Made by a program: the position numbers and the translations under genes. This document shows, piece after piece, positions 10,666-20,012 of a stretch of DNA of 64,000 bases. Each line of letters starts with the position of its first letter. The first letter of the stretch is position 1. The stretch is from Spiroplasma sp. Its GTDB lineage: Bacteria; Bacillota_I; Bacilli_A; Mycoplasmatales; VBWQ01. The notes beneath the pieces were generated by a model that saw only the letters and a program-made list of their open reading frames with translations, had not been told where the DNA came from and did no database searches. The stretch lies in the NCBI GenBank assembly GCA_031119525.1, contig JAVHXO010000002.1:1903-65902 (forward strand). Reading direction: 5' to 3'.

Positions 10666-11022
10666 TTAATTAACTTCTGATCCAGATTTACGATAAATCC
10701 GAATTTTCTTATCATCTTTAATTATGTACCCAAGTCTTGAAACTTTTTTTTGCTTTGCTTGTTTACCATCAATAATCATGACATTAGAAATATGAATTGG
10801 AGCAGGAATATCAATAATTCCGCCTTCTTTTTCTTCTTGTGATGGTTTTTGATGTTTCTTCATTGTAATACCTTCAAGGACAACACGATTTTTATCACGT
10901 AATACTTTAATAATTGGTGCAACAGTTCCTTTATGTTTTCCAGCGATAACTTTTACTTTATCGCCTTTCTTTAATTTAGTATCAAGAATTGTAATTGCTT
11001 TAGTTTTTTTATTTAATGCCAT
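10666..11022 (-). CDS. rplX: 50S ribosomal protein L24
   Basis: uL24, 118 residues, an early assembly initiator of the large subunit. The KOW motif ([17 protein letters not shown]) is near residue 20 and HISNVMIID follows further on. Its stop overlaps a possible long start of rplE. Confidence 0.96.
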   Translation of the reverse strand: MALNKKTKAITILDTKLKKGDKVKVIAGKHKGTVAPIIKVLRDKNRVVLEGITMKKHQKPSQEEKEGGIIDIPAPIHISNVMIIDGKQAKQKKVSRLGYIIKDDKKIRIYRKSGSEVN

Positions 11023-11038
11023 AATAATTCTTTTCCTT

Positions 11039-11407
11039 CTAAACTATTTCTTCTGCTAGAGAAGCAATTTTGTTGAAACCACGTTCTCTAACTTCTCTTG
11101 CTAAAACACCAAATACTCTAGTACCTCTTGGTGTTTTATCATCTTTTATTACTACTGCTGCATTATCATCAAATTTTACACAACTGCCATCATTTCTTTT
11201 AACGCCAAATTTTGATCGAACAATAACTGCTTTCACAATTTGTCCTTTTTTAACAGCTGAATTTGGTGTTACTACTTTAGCAGAACAAACAACAATATCG
11301 CCAATATTAGCAGTCTTCTTATTACTTCCACCTAAAACTCTAATTACCATAGCTTCTTTAATACCCGTATTATCGGCAATATTAATTCATGATAAATTTT
11401 GTAACAT
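11039..11407 (-). CDS. rplN: 50S ribosomal protein L14
   Basis: uL14, 122 residues, part of the intersubunit face. The true start is ATG 11407. The first 19 residues ([19 protein letters not shown]) include a TGA=Trp, so a standard-code reading would begin too late. It starts only 2 bases after the rpsQ stop. Confidence 0.96.
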
Positions 11408-11409
11408 GA

Positions 11410-11733
11410 TTAATCTTTCTTTGCCTTTGCTTTAGTTTCTTTTGCTTCTTTAGTTTCTTTAACTTGTTGTTTAGGTTTAACAACCTTTAACAAACGGAAG
11501 CGTTTTAAAGCTGATAATGGACGAGTTTCAATGATTTCAACAACATCACCAATTTGAGCTTGGTTATTTGCATCATGAGCATGGTATTTTTTAGTTGATT
11601 TAAAACGTTTGTTATACATCGGGTGAGTTTTAGCTGTTCCAACGCTAACAGTTATTGTTTTGTCGTTCTTATCAGATACAACGGTACCAATAAAAGTTTT
11701 ACGTCTTTTTACAAGAGTATTACTATTTGTCAT
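11410..11733 (-). CDS. rpsQ: 30S ribosomal protein S17
   Basis: uS17, 107 residues. The OB-fold core ([31 protein letters not shown]) covers about the first 85 residues. A Lys/Glu/Thr-rich tail of about 20 residues is added. Its start overlaps the end of rpmC by 11 bases. Confidence 0.95.
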   Translation of the reverse strand: MTNSNTLVKRRKTFIGTVVSDKNDKTITVSVGTAKTHPMYNKRFKSTKKYHAHDANNQAQIGDVVEIIETRPLSALKRFRLLKVVKPKQQVKETKEAKETKAKAKKD

Positions 11734-12181
11734 TGTTTTTGTCCTCCTTAGATGAAGATTTTGTTGTCTTTGTTGCTGTTTTTTTAATTTCTTTAGGTTT
11801 TACTTTAGTTTCTTTTGTTGCTTCTTTTTCAGAAGCAATTTTTGTTTTTGTTGTTGGTTTTTTATCAACAACTTTAATTTCTTTATCTTCTTTAGATGTA
11901 GATTTTGATTTTTGTGCTTTTTTAGTTTTATCTTTTGTTTTTTCTTCAGGTAGTGTCATCTTTTGAATATTTAATGGTTTAATAATTTCACCATTCAATG
12001 CTCTAGTTTTTAACTCAGTTTTGATTCTTGCAATATCTTTACGTAGTTGATTAATCATATGAGGTGTATCCAATTTACCAATCGCTTTTTGAATTCTTAA
12101 AGCAAATAATTGCGCACGAAGATTTTCTTCGTGTTCTTGTAATTCAATTGTTTTTTTAGATTTAATTACTTGCATTTCCAT
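11723..12181 (-). CDS. rpmC: 50S ribosomal protein L29 with long basic tail
   Basis: uL29 sits at the peptide exit. The ~65-residue core ([30 protein letters not shown]) is clear. The gene then continues with a low-complexity Lys/Thr/Glu/Ser extension of about 80 residues, more than doubling the normal size. I chose ATG 12181 because AGGTGA lies five bases upstream; starts at 12190 and 12175 are possible. The start overlaps rplP by about 20 bases. Confidence 0.93.
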   Translation of the reverse strand: MEMQVIKSKKTIELQEHEENLRAQLFALRIQKAIGKLDTPHMINQLRKDIARIKTELKTRALNGEIIKPLNIQKMTLPEEKTKDKTKKAQKSKSTSKEDKEIKVVDKKPTTKTKIASEKEATKETKVKPKEIKKTATKTTKSSSKEDKNNDK

Positions 12182-12659
12182 TGCTTTCACCTAATTCTTT
12201 AATTTCTTGGTTTTTTGTTACTAATGATATTGGATCTTCATCTACTTGATTATCAGCACGAGTAACAATCTTACATTTGATTGGTAATTTATGCATTGCC
12301 AAACGTAAAGCTTCTCTTGCCATATCTAAATTTGGATAATCAACTTCAAACATAACAGTACCTTTTTTAACAACCGCCACTCAATGATCAATAGATCCTT
12401 TACCAGAACCCATTCTTACTTCAGCTGGTTTTCTAGTAATTGGTAGGTGAGGAAAAATTCTAATTCAAACTTTCCCACCACGCTTCATATATCTTGTCAT
12501 TGCCACTCTGGCTGCTTCAATTTGTCTTTCAGTAATATAACTACCTGCTTCAGCACGTAATCCTAAAGTACCAAAATCAATATTTTTACAACCTTTAGCT
12601 TTACCTTCATAACTTAAACGATGAACAGCAGAATATTTATATCTTTTTGGAATTGCCAT
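12162..12659 (-). CDS. rplP: 50S ribosomal protein L16
   Basis: uL16, 165 residues, near the A-site tRNA. Motifs are [21 protein letters not shown], split by nothing but followed by TGA=Trp codons, and [13 protein letters not shown]. The C-terminus carries about 25 extra polar residues. It starts one base after the rpsC stop, whose last codons contain the GGAG ribosome site. Confidence 0.96.
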
Positions 12660-12660
12660 T

Positions 12661-13395
12661 TTATTTAGCCTCCCTACGATGATTTACTGCTTGATGATGG
12701 TTTTGGTTACGTTGATGTCTTGGCTTAAAGTGGGTTGGTTGTCTTAATTTTTCACCTGGTAGAATTTCACCTTTATAAACTCAAACTTTAATACCAATTT
12801 TACCTGAAACAGTATTTGCTTCAGCCTTAGCAAAATCGATATTACTTCTTAGAGTTGCTAGAGGTACACTACCTTCTGAATAACCTTCAGTTCTTGCCAT
12901 ATCAGCACCACCTAAACGACCTGAAACTTTAGTTTTAATACCTTTAGCTCCAGCTCTTAAAGCACGACGGATCGCCAATTTTTGCACAGCACGGTGTGAT
13001 AAACGATTTTCAATTTGTTGCGCAATTGTATTCGCTAGAATTTGAGCATCCAAATCTGGATTGATAACTTCAACGACATTAATTTTGATACCAATCTTAC
13101 GATTATTAATTGTTTTTTGAATTAATTTTGTTAATACTTCAAGGTTTGCAGCACCTTGACCTAAAACTGATCCAACACGAACACAGTGAATGAATAAGGT
13201 AATTTGTTGTTTTGTTCTTTCAATTTCAATTTTTGAAACACCAGAATTTTTTAATTGATTTAATAAAGTTGTACGAATCTTGTTATCTTCAATGATTCAT
13301 TTTGCCATTTCTTGATCGTTAACAGCATATCAACGAGATTGTCAATCTTTATTAATACCATATCTTAAAGCGTTTGGACTAACTTTATGACCCAT
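12661..13395 (-). CDS. rpsC: 30S ribosomal protein S3
   Basis: uS3, 244 residues, at the mRNA entry channel. It opens [14 protein letters not shown], has a KH domain (GQGAANLE, about residue 80) and the C-terminal [18 protein letters not shown]. At least four TGA=Trp codons interrupt it under the standard code. The tail is rich in His, Gln and Asn. Confidence 0.96.
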
Positions 13396-13408
13396 AATTT
13401 CTTACCTC

Positions 13409-13744
13409 CTACTTTTCATCACTAAGAACGATTGTAACGTTACTTGATCGTTTTAAAATTTGAAATGCTCGACCATGTGCTCTTGGTCGATATCTTTTTA
13501 ATGTTGGATCTTCATTTACATAAATTGTTTTAATTTTTAACTTATCGGCTTCCATACCGTGATTATTTGTTGCGTTAGCAATTGCTGAATTTAATAAATC
13601 TCTGATTGGTTTGGCTGCTCTTTTTGGTTCATGAGCTAAAATTGTGATGGCTTTAACAACGTGTTGATTGCGGATTAAGTCAGTTACTAAACGTACTTTT
13701 CTTGGACTCATTCTTAACTTAGTTAATTTTGCTTTTGCTTCCAT
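13409..13744 (-). CDS. rplV: 50S ribosomal protein L22
   Basis: uL22, 111 residues, lines the exit tunnel. LRMSPRKVRLVTDLIR and RYRPRAHGRAFQI are diagnostic. Spacing to rpsS (10 bases) and rpsC (13 bases) is tight. Confidence 0.96.
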   Translation of the reverse strand: MEAKAKLTKLRMSPRKVRLVTDLIRNQHVVKAITILAHEPKRAAKPIRDLLNSAIANATNNHGMEADKLKIKTIYVNEDPTLKRYRPRAHGRAFQILKRSSNVTIVLSDEK

Positions 13745-13754
13745 TACTTAACTC

Positions 13755-14027
13755 CTACTTTTTCTTCTTGTCATTACCATGACCACCAAATTTTCTTGTT
13801 GGTGAAAATTCACCTAACTTATGACCAACCATATCTTCTGTTACATAAACTGGTAAATGAGTTTTACCATTGTAAACTCCAAAAGTGTGACCAACAAATT
13901 CAGGAAAAATTGTTGAACGACGTGATCAAGTTTTAACAATTTGTTTTTTCTTTGCTTTATTTAGGTCTTCAACTTTATTAATTAAAGATTGATCAGCAAA
14001 GGGACCTTTTTTTAATGATCTTGCCAT
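13755..14027 (-). CDS. rpsS: 30S ribosomal protein S19
   Basis: uS19, 90 residues, in the subunit head. It reads [12 protein letters not shown] at the start and [15 protein letters not shown] in the middle, the Trp from TGA. It ends with the PTRKFGGHG motif and a lysine tail. The gene is too interrupted by TGA to show as one standard-code frame. Confidence 0.95.
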
Positions 14028-14049
14028 GATTACTTAATTCTCCTTTTTC

Positions 14050-14919
14050 CTATCTTTTCTTGGCAGCATGTCTAGTTCTAACAATGAACTTGTTTGATGC
14101 TTTCTTTTTATCACGAGTTTTCAACCCTAAGGCTGGTTTACCTCATGGAGTTACTGGTGTTTTTCTACCAATTGGAGCTTTACCTTCACCACCACCATGT
14201 GGGTGATCGTTAGGGTTCATAACACTACCACGAACAGTAGGTCTAATACCTCTTCAACGGTTTCTACCAGCTTTACCAATGTTTACTAAATTAAAATCTT
14301 CATTACCAACAACACCAATTGTTGCTCGACAATTACTTAATACTTTTCTAACTTCACCTGAAGCCATTTTCAATAAGGTATATTTACCTTCTTCATCACG
14401 ACCTAAAATTTGTAAACTTGTTCCAGCACTTCTTGCTAGTTGACCACCCTTACCTGGTTTTAATTCAACATTATGAACAAAGGTTCCCTGAGGGATTTTG
14501 TTTAATGGTAAACAGTTACCAACAAGAATATCAACTTTAACTTGATCATTGTTACCAGAACTACTAATAATTTTATGCCCTACTTTAATTGTTTTTGGTG
14601 CTAAGATGTAACGCTTTTCACCATCTAGATAATTAACTAAGCAAATATTAGCATTACGGTTTGGATCATATTCAATCGTTTTAATTGTTCCAACAATATC
14701 ATCTTTATTTCTTTTGAAATCAATTACCCGATATTTTCTTTTATGACCACTACCTTGATGTCTAACAGTAATTTTACCTTGGTTATTTCTTCCTGCTTTG
14801 CGAACTAACTTTTCTACTAATGTTTTTTCTGGTTTATTAGTAGTAATAACACTTTTATAGTCAAGTACTGTCATATTACGTTGACCATTTGTGATTGGAT
14901 TTTTTGTTTTAATTGCCAT
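14050..14919 (-). CDS. rplB: 50S ribosomal protein L2
   Basis: uL2, 289 residues, needed for peptidyl transferase activity. Motifs include [18 protein letters not shown] near residue 45, the conserved loop [17 protein letters not shown] and the basic C-terminus. A TGA=Trp at residue 222 splits it under the standard code. The sequence is about ten residues longer than usual, at the N-terminal side. Confidence 0.96.
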
Positions 14920-14938
14920 ATCTTACTCCTTCTAAACC

Positions 14939-15232
14939 TTACTTAGTTTGTTCATCATTAAATAGACTTAATTGTTCACCAGCAGCTAATTTAATAACTG
15001 CTTTTTTCACAGCAGAAGTTTTACCAACAAATCTACCAACAGCTTTAGTTTTTGGTTTATTGTTAACAATGTTAACTTTTTCTACTTTAACTTCAAAAAT
15101 TTGTTCAAAAGCTTTTCTAATATGAGTTTTATTAGCTTTACGATTAACAGAGAATGTGTAAACACCATTTGCCATCTGCGCATAAGTTTTTTCTGTCAAG
15201 ATTGGACCTTTAATTACTTCACTTAAATGCAT
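14939..15232 (-). CDS. rplW: 50S ribosomal protein L23
   Basis: uL23, 97 residues, docking site for trigger factor and SRP at the exit. It has the family GPILTEKTYAQM and NKTHIRKAFEQIFEVKV segments. Its ATG shares one base with the rplD stop (TAATG), so the two are probably translationally coupled. Confidence 0.95.
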   Translation of the reverse strand: MHLSEVIKGPILTEKTYAQMANGVYTFSVNRKANKTHIRKAFEQIFEVKVEKVNIVNNKPKTKAVGRFVGKTSAVKKAVIKLAAGEQLSLFNDEQTK

Positions 15233-15876
15233 TATCCTAAAGCCTCCTCAATATTTTTAACTGCTTGTACTGTTAATAAAATTTTATTAGCATGCAATAA
15301 TTGGTAAATATTAACATTATTGCTACTAATAACTGCTGTTTTTTCTAAATTTCTTGCTGATTTAATTACTGTTTTTTGATTTTCTAAATCGCTAATAATT
15401 AAAGTTTTATTATTAGCTAATTTTAATTTTGTCAATGTTTCTAACATTGTTTTTGTTGATGGTTTTTCAAATATTAATTTATCAATAATTACGATATTAT
15501 CATTTTGTAATTTCGCAGCTAGAGCTGATTTTAAAGCTAAACTACGAACTTTTTTATTTAATTTAATCGTATAGTTTCTTTCAGGGGTTGGACCAAAAAC
15601 AATTCCACCACCTTTTCATTGTGGTGCTCTAATTGATCCTTGTCTTGCATTCCCAGTACCTTTTTGTTTTCAAGGTTTTCTTCCACCACCAGATACTTCA
15701 GCACGAGTTTTAACTTTGTGAGTACCTTGTCTTTGAGCAGCATTATAACTTAATAAGCTATCAAACTGAACACTTTGGTTTGGTTTAATACCTCAAACTT
15801 TTTCATTTAATGTTACTTCACTAACTTTTTTACCATTATGATCAACAACATTAATTTTTAGATTAGTTTTGTCCAT
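15232..15876 (-). CDS. rplD: 50S ribosomal protein L4
   Basis: uL4, 214 residues. The conserved loop reads [20 protein letters not shown] and continues with [14 protein letters not shown], with Trp from TGA. The C-terminal half is the usual Rossmann-like domain. In E. coli L4 represses its own S10 operon; whether that holds here is unknown. Its start overlaps the rplC end by 14 bases. Confidence 0.95.
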
Positions 15877-16570
15877 TATTTCCTCCATCTGTTGATACCT
15901 CAACATTTTGACTAGGATTTACTCATTGGTGTAAGTTAGCTGCTTTTGTTGGTTTTGAATTTTTAATTGCTGATTTAATTACAACAAATCCTTTTTTTGG
16001 TCCTGGAATTGAACCCTTAACTAATAAATAATTACTATCAACTTTGATAACCTCTAAATTACTAATCGTTCTTTTTACATTCCCCATATGCCCTGGCATT
16101 GGTTGTGCTTTAAAAACACGGTTAGCAGCGATTGAACCAGTTGAACCCATTTGTCTGTGTAATCCAGACCCATGTCCCATTGGTCCACGAGATTGGTTAA
16201 AACGTTTAATTCGTCCTTGAAACCCTTTACCTTTTGAAATTCCTGTTACATCAACAAATTCTCCGGCTTTGAAAATGTCTCCAACATTAATAATGTCTCC
16301 AACATTAAAACCTTCCATTGTCCGAATTTCTTTCACGAAGCGCTTAGGTTGACTATCAACTTTTTTAAAATGACCAGCTACAGCTTTATTTGTTAAATTC
16401 AAACGTAAATCAAATGCTGAAAGTTGTAAACTATTGTACTTATCTTTATCAGCAGTCTTAGTTTGACTAACAAGATTTGGTTGAACCTCAATTACTGTAA
16501 CAGGAACTAGTTGTCCATTGCTTAAGAACACTTGTGACATACCTAGTTTTTTTCCTAAGATTCCTTTCAT
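15863..16570 (-). CDS. rplC: 50S ribosomal protein L3
   Basis: uL3, 235 residues, an early assembly protein. Motifs are [35 protein letters not shown] and [16 protein letters not shown]=Trp near the end extends the protein by about 20 residues (to the TAA at 15863), so it overlaps rplD by 14 bases. Confidence 0.95.
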
Positions 16571-16605
16571 CTCTTTTCTCCTTATTCTTCTAAACTTTTA
16601 AAATA

Positions 16606-16992
16606 TTATTTTTTAACTTTATTTCGTTTAATATTTTTTTGTTTCTTTGATTGTTGTCTTACATTAGCCTGATTTTTTGATTCTAAAACTAATGACACAC
16701 TAACACTACTTGGAAGTTTAATTCCACTCAAAGCATTTAAAGCTTTTTGTGATAACTTAGCAGTAATAATTCTCTTGTGAATTCTTCTTTCAAATTGTTC
16801 ACGTGAGTCTTTGTGTTTATGTGGTGAACGAAGAATTGTATACAATTCACGATGGGTTGGTAATGGAATTGGTCCAGACATTTCAACGTTTTCTTCTTTT
16901 AACGTATTAGTAAATTTTTTCACAATATCATCAAGTGCTTCTTGATCATATCCTACTAAACGAATTTTTACTCGATCTTCAATGATTGCCAT
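16606..16992 (-). CDS. rpsJ: 30S ribosomal protein S10
   Basis: uS10, 128 residues, first gene of the supercluster. The core (DRVKIRLVGYDQEALDD, GPIPLPTHRELYTILRSPHK) is about 102 residues, followed by a basic tail of about 25. The ATG has a GGAGGAAAC site. A leader of about 140 bases separates it from the proposed promoter. Confidence 0.96.
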   Translation of the reverse strand: MAIIEDRVKIRLVGYDQEALDDIVKKFTNTLKEENVEMSGPIPLPTHRELYTILRSPHKHKDSREQFERRIHKRIITAKLSQKALNALSGIKLPSSVSVSLVLESKNQANVRQQSKKQKNIKRNKVKK

Positions 16993-17078
16993 TGATTGTT
17001 TCCTCCTATTAGAACAAATATTGATAATTTTCTTTTAAATTACCAATTTAGATAAAGAACAATACAGGGTTATTTTTG

Positions 17079-17138
17079 TGATACAACTAACATCAGTGTA
17101 TCAAAAAAGACACAAAACAACCATGCCTAGTAAGTATA
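17079..17138 (-). promoter_or_regulatory. Promoter and leader hairpin of S10 operon
   Basis: On the minus strand an extended -10 element, TGCTATACT, occupies 17133-17141; no good -35 is visible. About 30-55 bases downstream the leader contains a 7-bp inverted repeat (TGATACA at 17079-17085 with TGTATCA at 17097-17103, as written on the plus strand) around an 11-base loop. No U-tract follows, so it is not a simple terminator. It could be a regulatory hairpin. Confidence 0.55.
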
Positions 17139-17195
17139 GCATATAGTTATGTTGTATGGGAAGAGGAAATTAGGATTTTTTATTATAATTTTGGG

Positions 17196-17990
17196 TTATT
17201 TTTTACCATTTTTAAAATTAATAATTTTTTCTGGATAATCATTATTATTTCTTGATATTGCAAAGTAAACAAGGACAATATCTTTTAATCATTTTAAAGC
17301 ATTTAATTTTTCTTTTTCATCAAATTGAGACAATAAATTAATATTTTTAGAATCTTTATGTTTGATTAAACCATTATTAAATAAATAAAAAATATCACTA
17401 TGAATTTTATTACCTAAACATTTTTTAATCTGTTCTTTTTCATTATCCAAATAATTGTTATAAATAATGCTTAAGTAATTTTCTAAGTCTTTTTTCTCTA
17501 AATTTTCTTTTGATAATTCTAATAATAAAGTTTTTAAATTCTTTTCAATTGGCAATTTATCAATTATCTCTGCAATTTCCTTTTTTACTAAATGATATTC
17601 TTTATATCTTGAACTTTTATTCAATGTATTATCAAATTTAATTAAGTTATAACCATTTCAATTTAAAAATTTTTCTAACTCATTTTGAAATTCATTAAAA
17701 ATCTCAAATCTTTCTCAAAATCTTTTATTTCCTACATTAGAAGTATTTGCTTTTAATTCTTTAAGCGCAATTGATATCATAGTTTCAAAAATATTATAAA
17801 AAAATTCCAAAGTTGGCAGAAATCAATCATTTGTATTAAATTCTTCTTCAATATCAAATTGATTTCAAATTCTTTCATAATTCTCATTAATTTTTAAAAG
17901 CAATTTAAAATTTGAAATTTGAAAAAGTTCCTTAGCTGCTCAATTTAAATAATTATCATAATATTCAAAATTATCATAATATGTTCGCAT
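17196..17990 (-). CDS. Unknown protein next to RM island, possibly frameshifted
   Basis: A 264-residue frame with several TGA=Trp codons, mostly helical, acidic and Asn/Glu/Lys-rich, with no signal peptide or membrane segment. I recognise no family. The best ribosome-site-bearing start is upstream at 18087 in another frame (MKKEYSMFEQLKNIEL). Joining the two requires a one-base shift in the T7 tract (A7 on the coding strand) at 18020-18026. The native protein may thus be about 295 residues, with this gene broken or phase-variable. The first ATG in the intact frame is 17990, without a clear ribosome site. It lies between the S10 promoter and the hsdS cassette. Confidence 0.6.
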
Positions 17991-18262
17991 TAAATTATCT
18001 CATGCTAATTTTAATTGAGTTTTTTTGAATATTAATTTTAAGTTCTATATTTTTTAATTGTTCAAACATTGAATATTCTTTTTTCATAAATCCCTCTTTT
18101 AATATTTATTATATAATTTTAAATATAATTAAAAATAATTTCAACTTTTAATATGATTAAAAAGTAAATTAATTTGCAAAAAGTCTTAATATTTTAATTT
18201 TTATACTCTAGTAATAATAATTCAGTTAAAAAGATTTTAATAAAAAACTACAAAAAATAATT

Positions 18263-19201
18263 TTATTTTATTAACAAAAATATTAATTGTTGTTGTAATT
18301 TCTTAAGGTTTTCTTCAAAAAAATTAATTCTTAGCAATAAATTATAAAGATTTTTCAAAATAAATTCATGAGAATTAGAATATTTATTTATTGATAATAT
18401 ATCTTCTTTTTTAATAAATTTAATCACAGCTCCGTTTGATCTTTGACGTAAATTATCTAACTCTTTATTTAAAGAATAAAATGTAGTATAAAAATCTTTT
18501 TTTTCTTTTAAAATATATACTCTTTGATAAGCATCAAAAATACCATTATAAATTCAAGTGAATATCTTTCCATTGCCTGATAAAATTATATTTCTACCAG
18601 AAAAAGAAGAACTATTTGTTTTTAAAATTCTTTCACCACAAGTATAAAAATTAAATTTGCCATTACCAACTGCTGCATCAGCATTTAATTTGCCAGTATT
18701 TATTGTTTTAAATATATTTTTTTCATCAGTTTTTTTAATTTCCAATTTATTAATAAAAATAATAATTTTATTTTTAATATTTAATAATTTATTATTTATT
18801 TTTTCTATTGGTTCGATAATGTCAATTATTTTTTGTTGTATATTTATTTTTATTGGATTTATTAAATTTATAAGTCTTTTTCATTCATTTATATTTGCTC
18901 TTTGAACGGTTGTACCATTACTTATTATTTTATTAATATAAAATAATAACCCATAATATAAATATTTTGTAAGAAATTCATTACTAGTAATTCTATATGT
19001 TTTTTGATGATGTGAAAATTTTCCATTAACATATTGAATTGAAAAATTTCCTTCTGAAGGCACTATAATATACTCTCCATTATATGAAAAAGAATTTATA
19101 TTTTTAAATGTGTTAGATCTATCAAAATATTTATATTTATATTTATTTGAAAATTTCATTAACGATGTTGCTTTAATATCTCCTGTATGTATAATAGCCA
19201 T
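18263..19201 (-). CDS. hsdS: Type I restriction specificity subunit HsdS, silent cassette
   Basis: A 312-residue frame with the two-half organisation of HsdS. The first target-recognition half runs to about residue 135, then the conserved hinge IIDIIEPIEK, then a second half ending LIFLLIK like the other hsdS. Its start (MAIIHTGDIKATSL) enters the first domain about 35 residues late compared with the plus-strand hsdS. No ribosome site or promoter precedes it; the recombinase terminator lies immediately upstream instead. It therefore looks like a stored, unexpressed cassette. The hinge DNA (18801-18829) is an inverted copy of that in the other hsdS, so inversion could join its second half to the expressed gene. 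Confidence 0.85.
18801..18829 (-). repeat. Inverted repeat IR2, copy in silent hsdS
   Basis: On the minus strand this 29-base stretch differs at one position from 20469-20497 on the plus strand. It encodes the IIDIIEPIEK hinge. It is the outer arm of an inverted pair enclosing the recombinase and both hsdS 5' halves. Confidence 0.85.
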
Positions 19202-19205
19202 TAAT
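19193..19205 (-). repeat. Inverted repeat IR1 at hsdS start, silent copy
   Basis: ATTAATGGCTATT on the minus strand, identical to 20000-20012 on the plus strand. Both copies contain the hsdS start codon. The pair immediately flanks the recombinase gene and its terminator. Confidence 0.75.
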
Positions 19206-19214
19206 AAACAAAAA

Positions 19215-19239
19215 ACAAGTTCTATTTAATAGAACTTGT
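19215..19239 (-). terminator. Terminator of recombinase gene
   Basis: An 11-bp perfect stem (ACAAGTTCTAT / ATAGAACTTGT) with a three-base loop, followed on the minus strand by six T's. The TAA stop of the recombinase (19226-19228) lies in the loop. It insulates the silent hsdS from readthrough. Confidence 0.85.
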
Positions 19240-19942
19240 CGTATATTTTTTTATTTTCTTCAATTGATAATTGTAAATATCGAAATGTAGTTTCAACCTT
19301 TTCATGGCCCAATTGCATCATTACCATTTTTGGATTTGCTCCCTTCAAAAGTAAATGAGTTGCGTGGGATCTTCGTATTGAATGGGGAGTATATTTTTTT
19401 CCAAGTATTTCTTTTGTTCATAATCTAATTGTTTTAGTAGTAACATTTTTAAATTGAATTTTATTTGTTGTATTAAAATTATGAAAAATTTCTCTGACTT
19501 TATTCCCTTTTCCAATCACTGTTATTGTTTTTTTATTAAAAGTAACAATTTGATTTAATTCACAAACTCTGAGTCCTGTTTCAAATAAAAATTTAATTAA
19601 CATTTTTTTATTAATTTTTTCTAAAGTATCAATGTCTTTAATTTCTGTTTTTGTTAGTAAATATTTTTTATTAAAAACAACCATAAATTTTTTTGGAATT
19701 CTAGGCAGTTTCATTTCTTTTAATAAATCTAACCTTTTATCTTTAGTTCATTTTAAATAAGAAGAAATCACATTATAATGTGTTCAAACTGTATTAGGAC
19801 TTTTAAAGTAATAAGAAAGTTTTTTCTTAATTAACCTAATGTCTTTTAAAGCATGTTGGTATAAACTTAAAATACTTTTATATGTTTTAATTGTATTTTC
19901 AGAATATTTGTTTCTTTTTAAATAATTTATATATTCTTTCAT
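19226..19942 (-). CDS. Tyrosine site-specific recombinase (XerC/D-like, hsdS inversion)
   Basis: A 238-residue integrase-family protein. Residues 1-75 form the SAM-like DNA-binding domain (NKYSENTIKTYKS). The catalytic domain carries the Arg of FETGLRVCEL, then HSIRRSHATH (His-x2-Arg), LGH and the nucleophile Tyr in FRYLQL, so all key residues are present. It begins at ATG 19942 behind GGAGG and is divergent from the plus-strand hsdS across about 60 bases. Placed exactly between two inverted hsdS genes, it most likely catalyses their inversion, as HvsR does in Mycoplasma pulmonis; that role is inferred. It is short for chromosomal Xer proteins (about 300). Confidence 0.9.
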
Positions 19943-19999
19943 TTTTTTACCTCCATACTATGTTATATAAGGTAAAATTAAATAATACAAAGGAGGTTC

Positions 20000-20012
20000 A
20001 TTAATGGCTATT
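20000..20012 (+). repeat. Inverted repeat IR1 at hsdS start, expressed copy
   Basis: ATTAATGGCTATT overlapping the start codon of the expressed hsdS; its inverted partner is at 19193-19205. Here it is preceded by AAAGGAGG, which the partner lacks. Confidence 0.75.

Noticed and set aside
11727-11966. Plus-strand hydrophobic open frame opposite rpmC
   Set aside because: It is the complement of the Lys-rich L29 tail; antisense of AAA/GAA codons gives Phe/Ser/Leu runs, and there is no ribosome site.
16790-16810. CACGTG-centred sequence resembling a parS site
   Set aside because: Only about 11 of 16 positions match the parS consensus, it lies inside rpsJ, and it is far from parAB; chance similarity is more likely.
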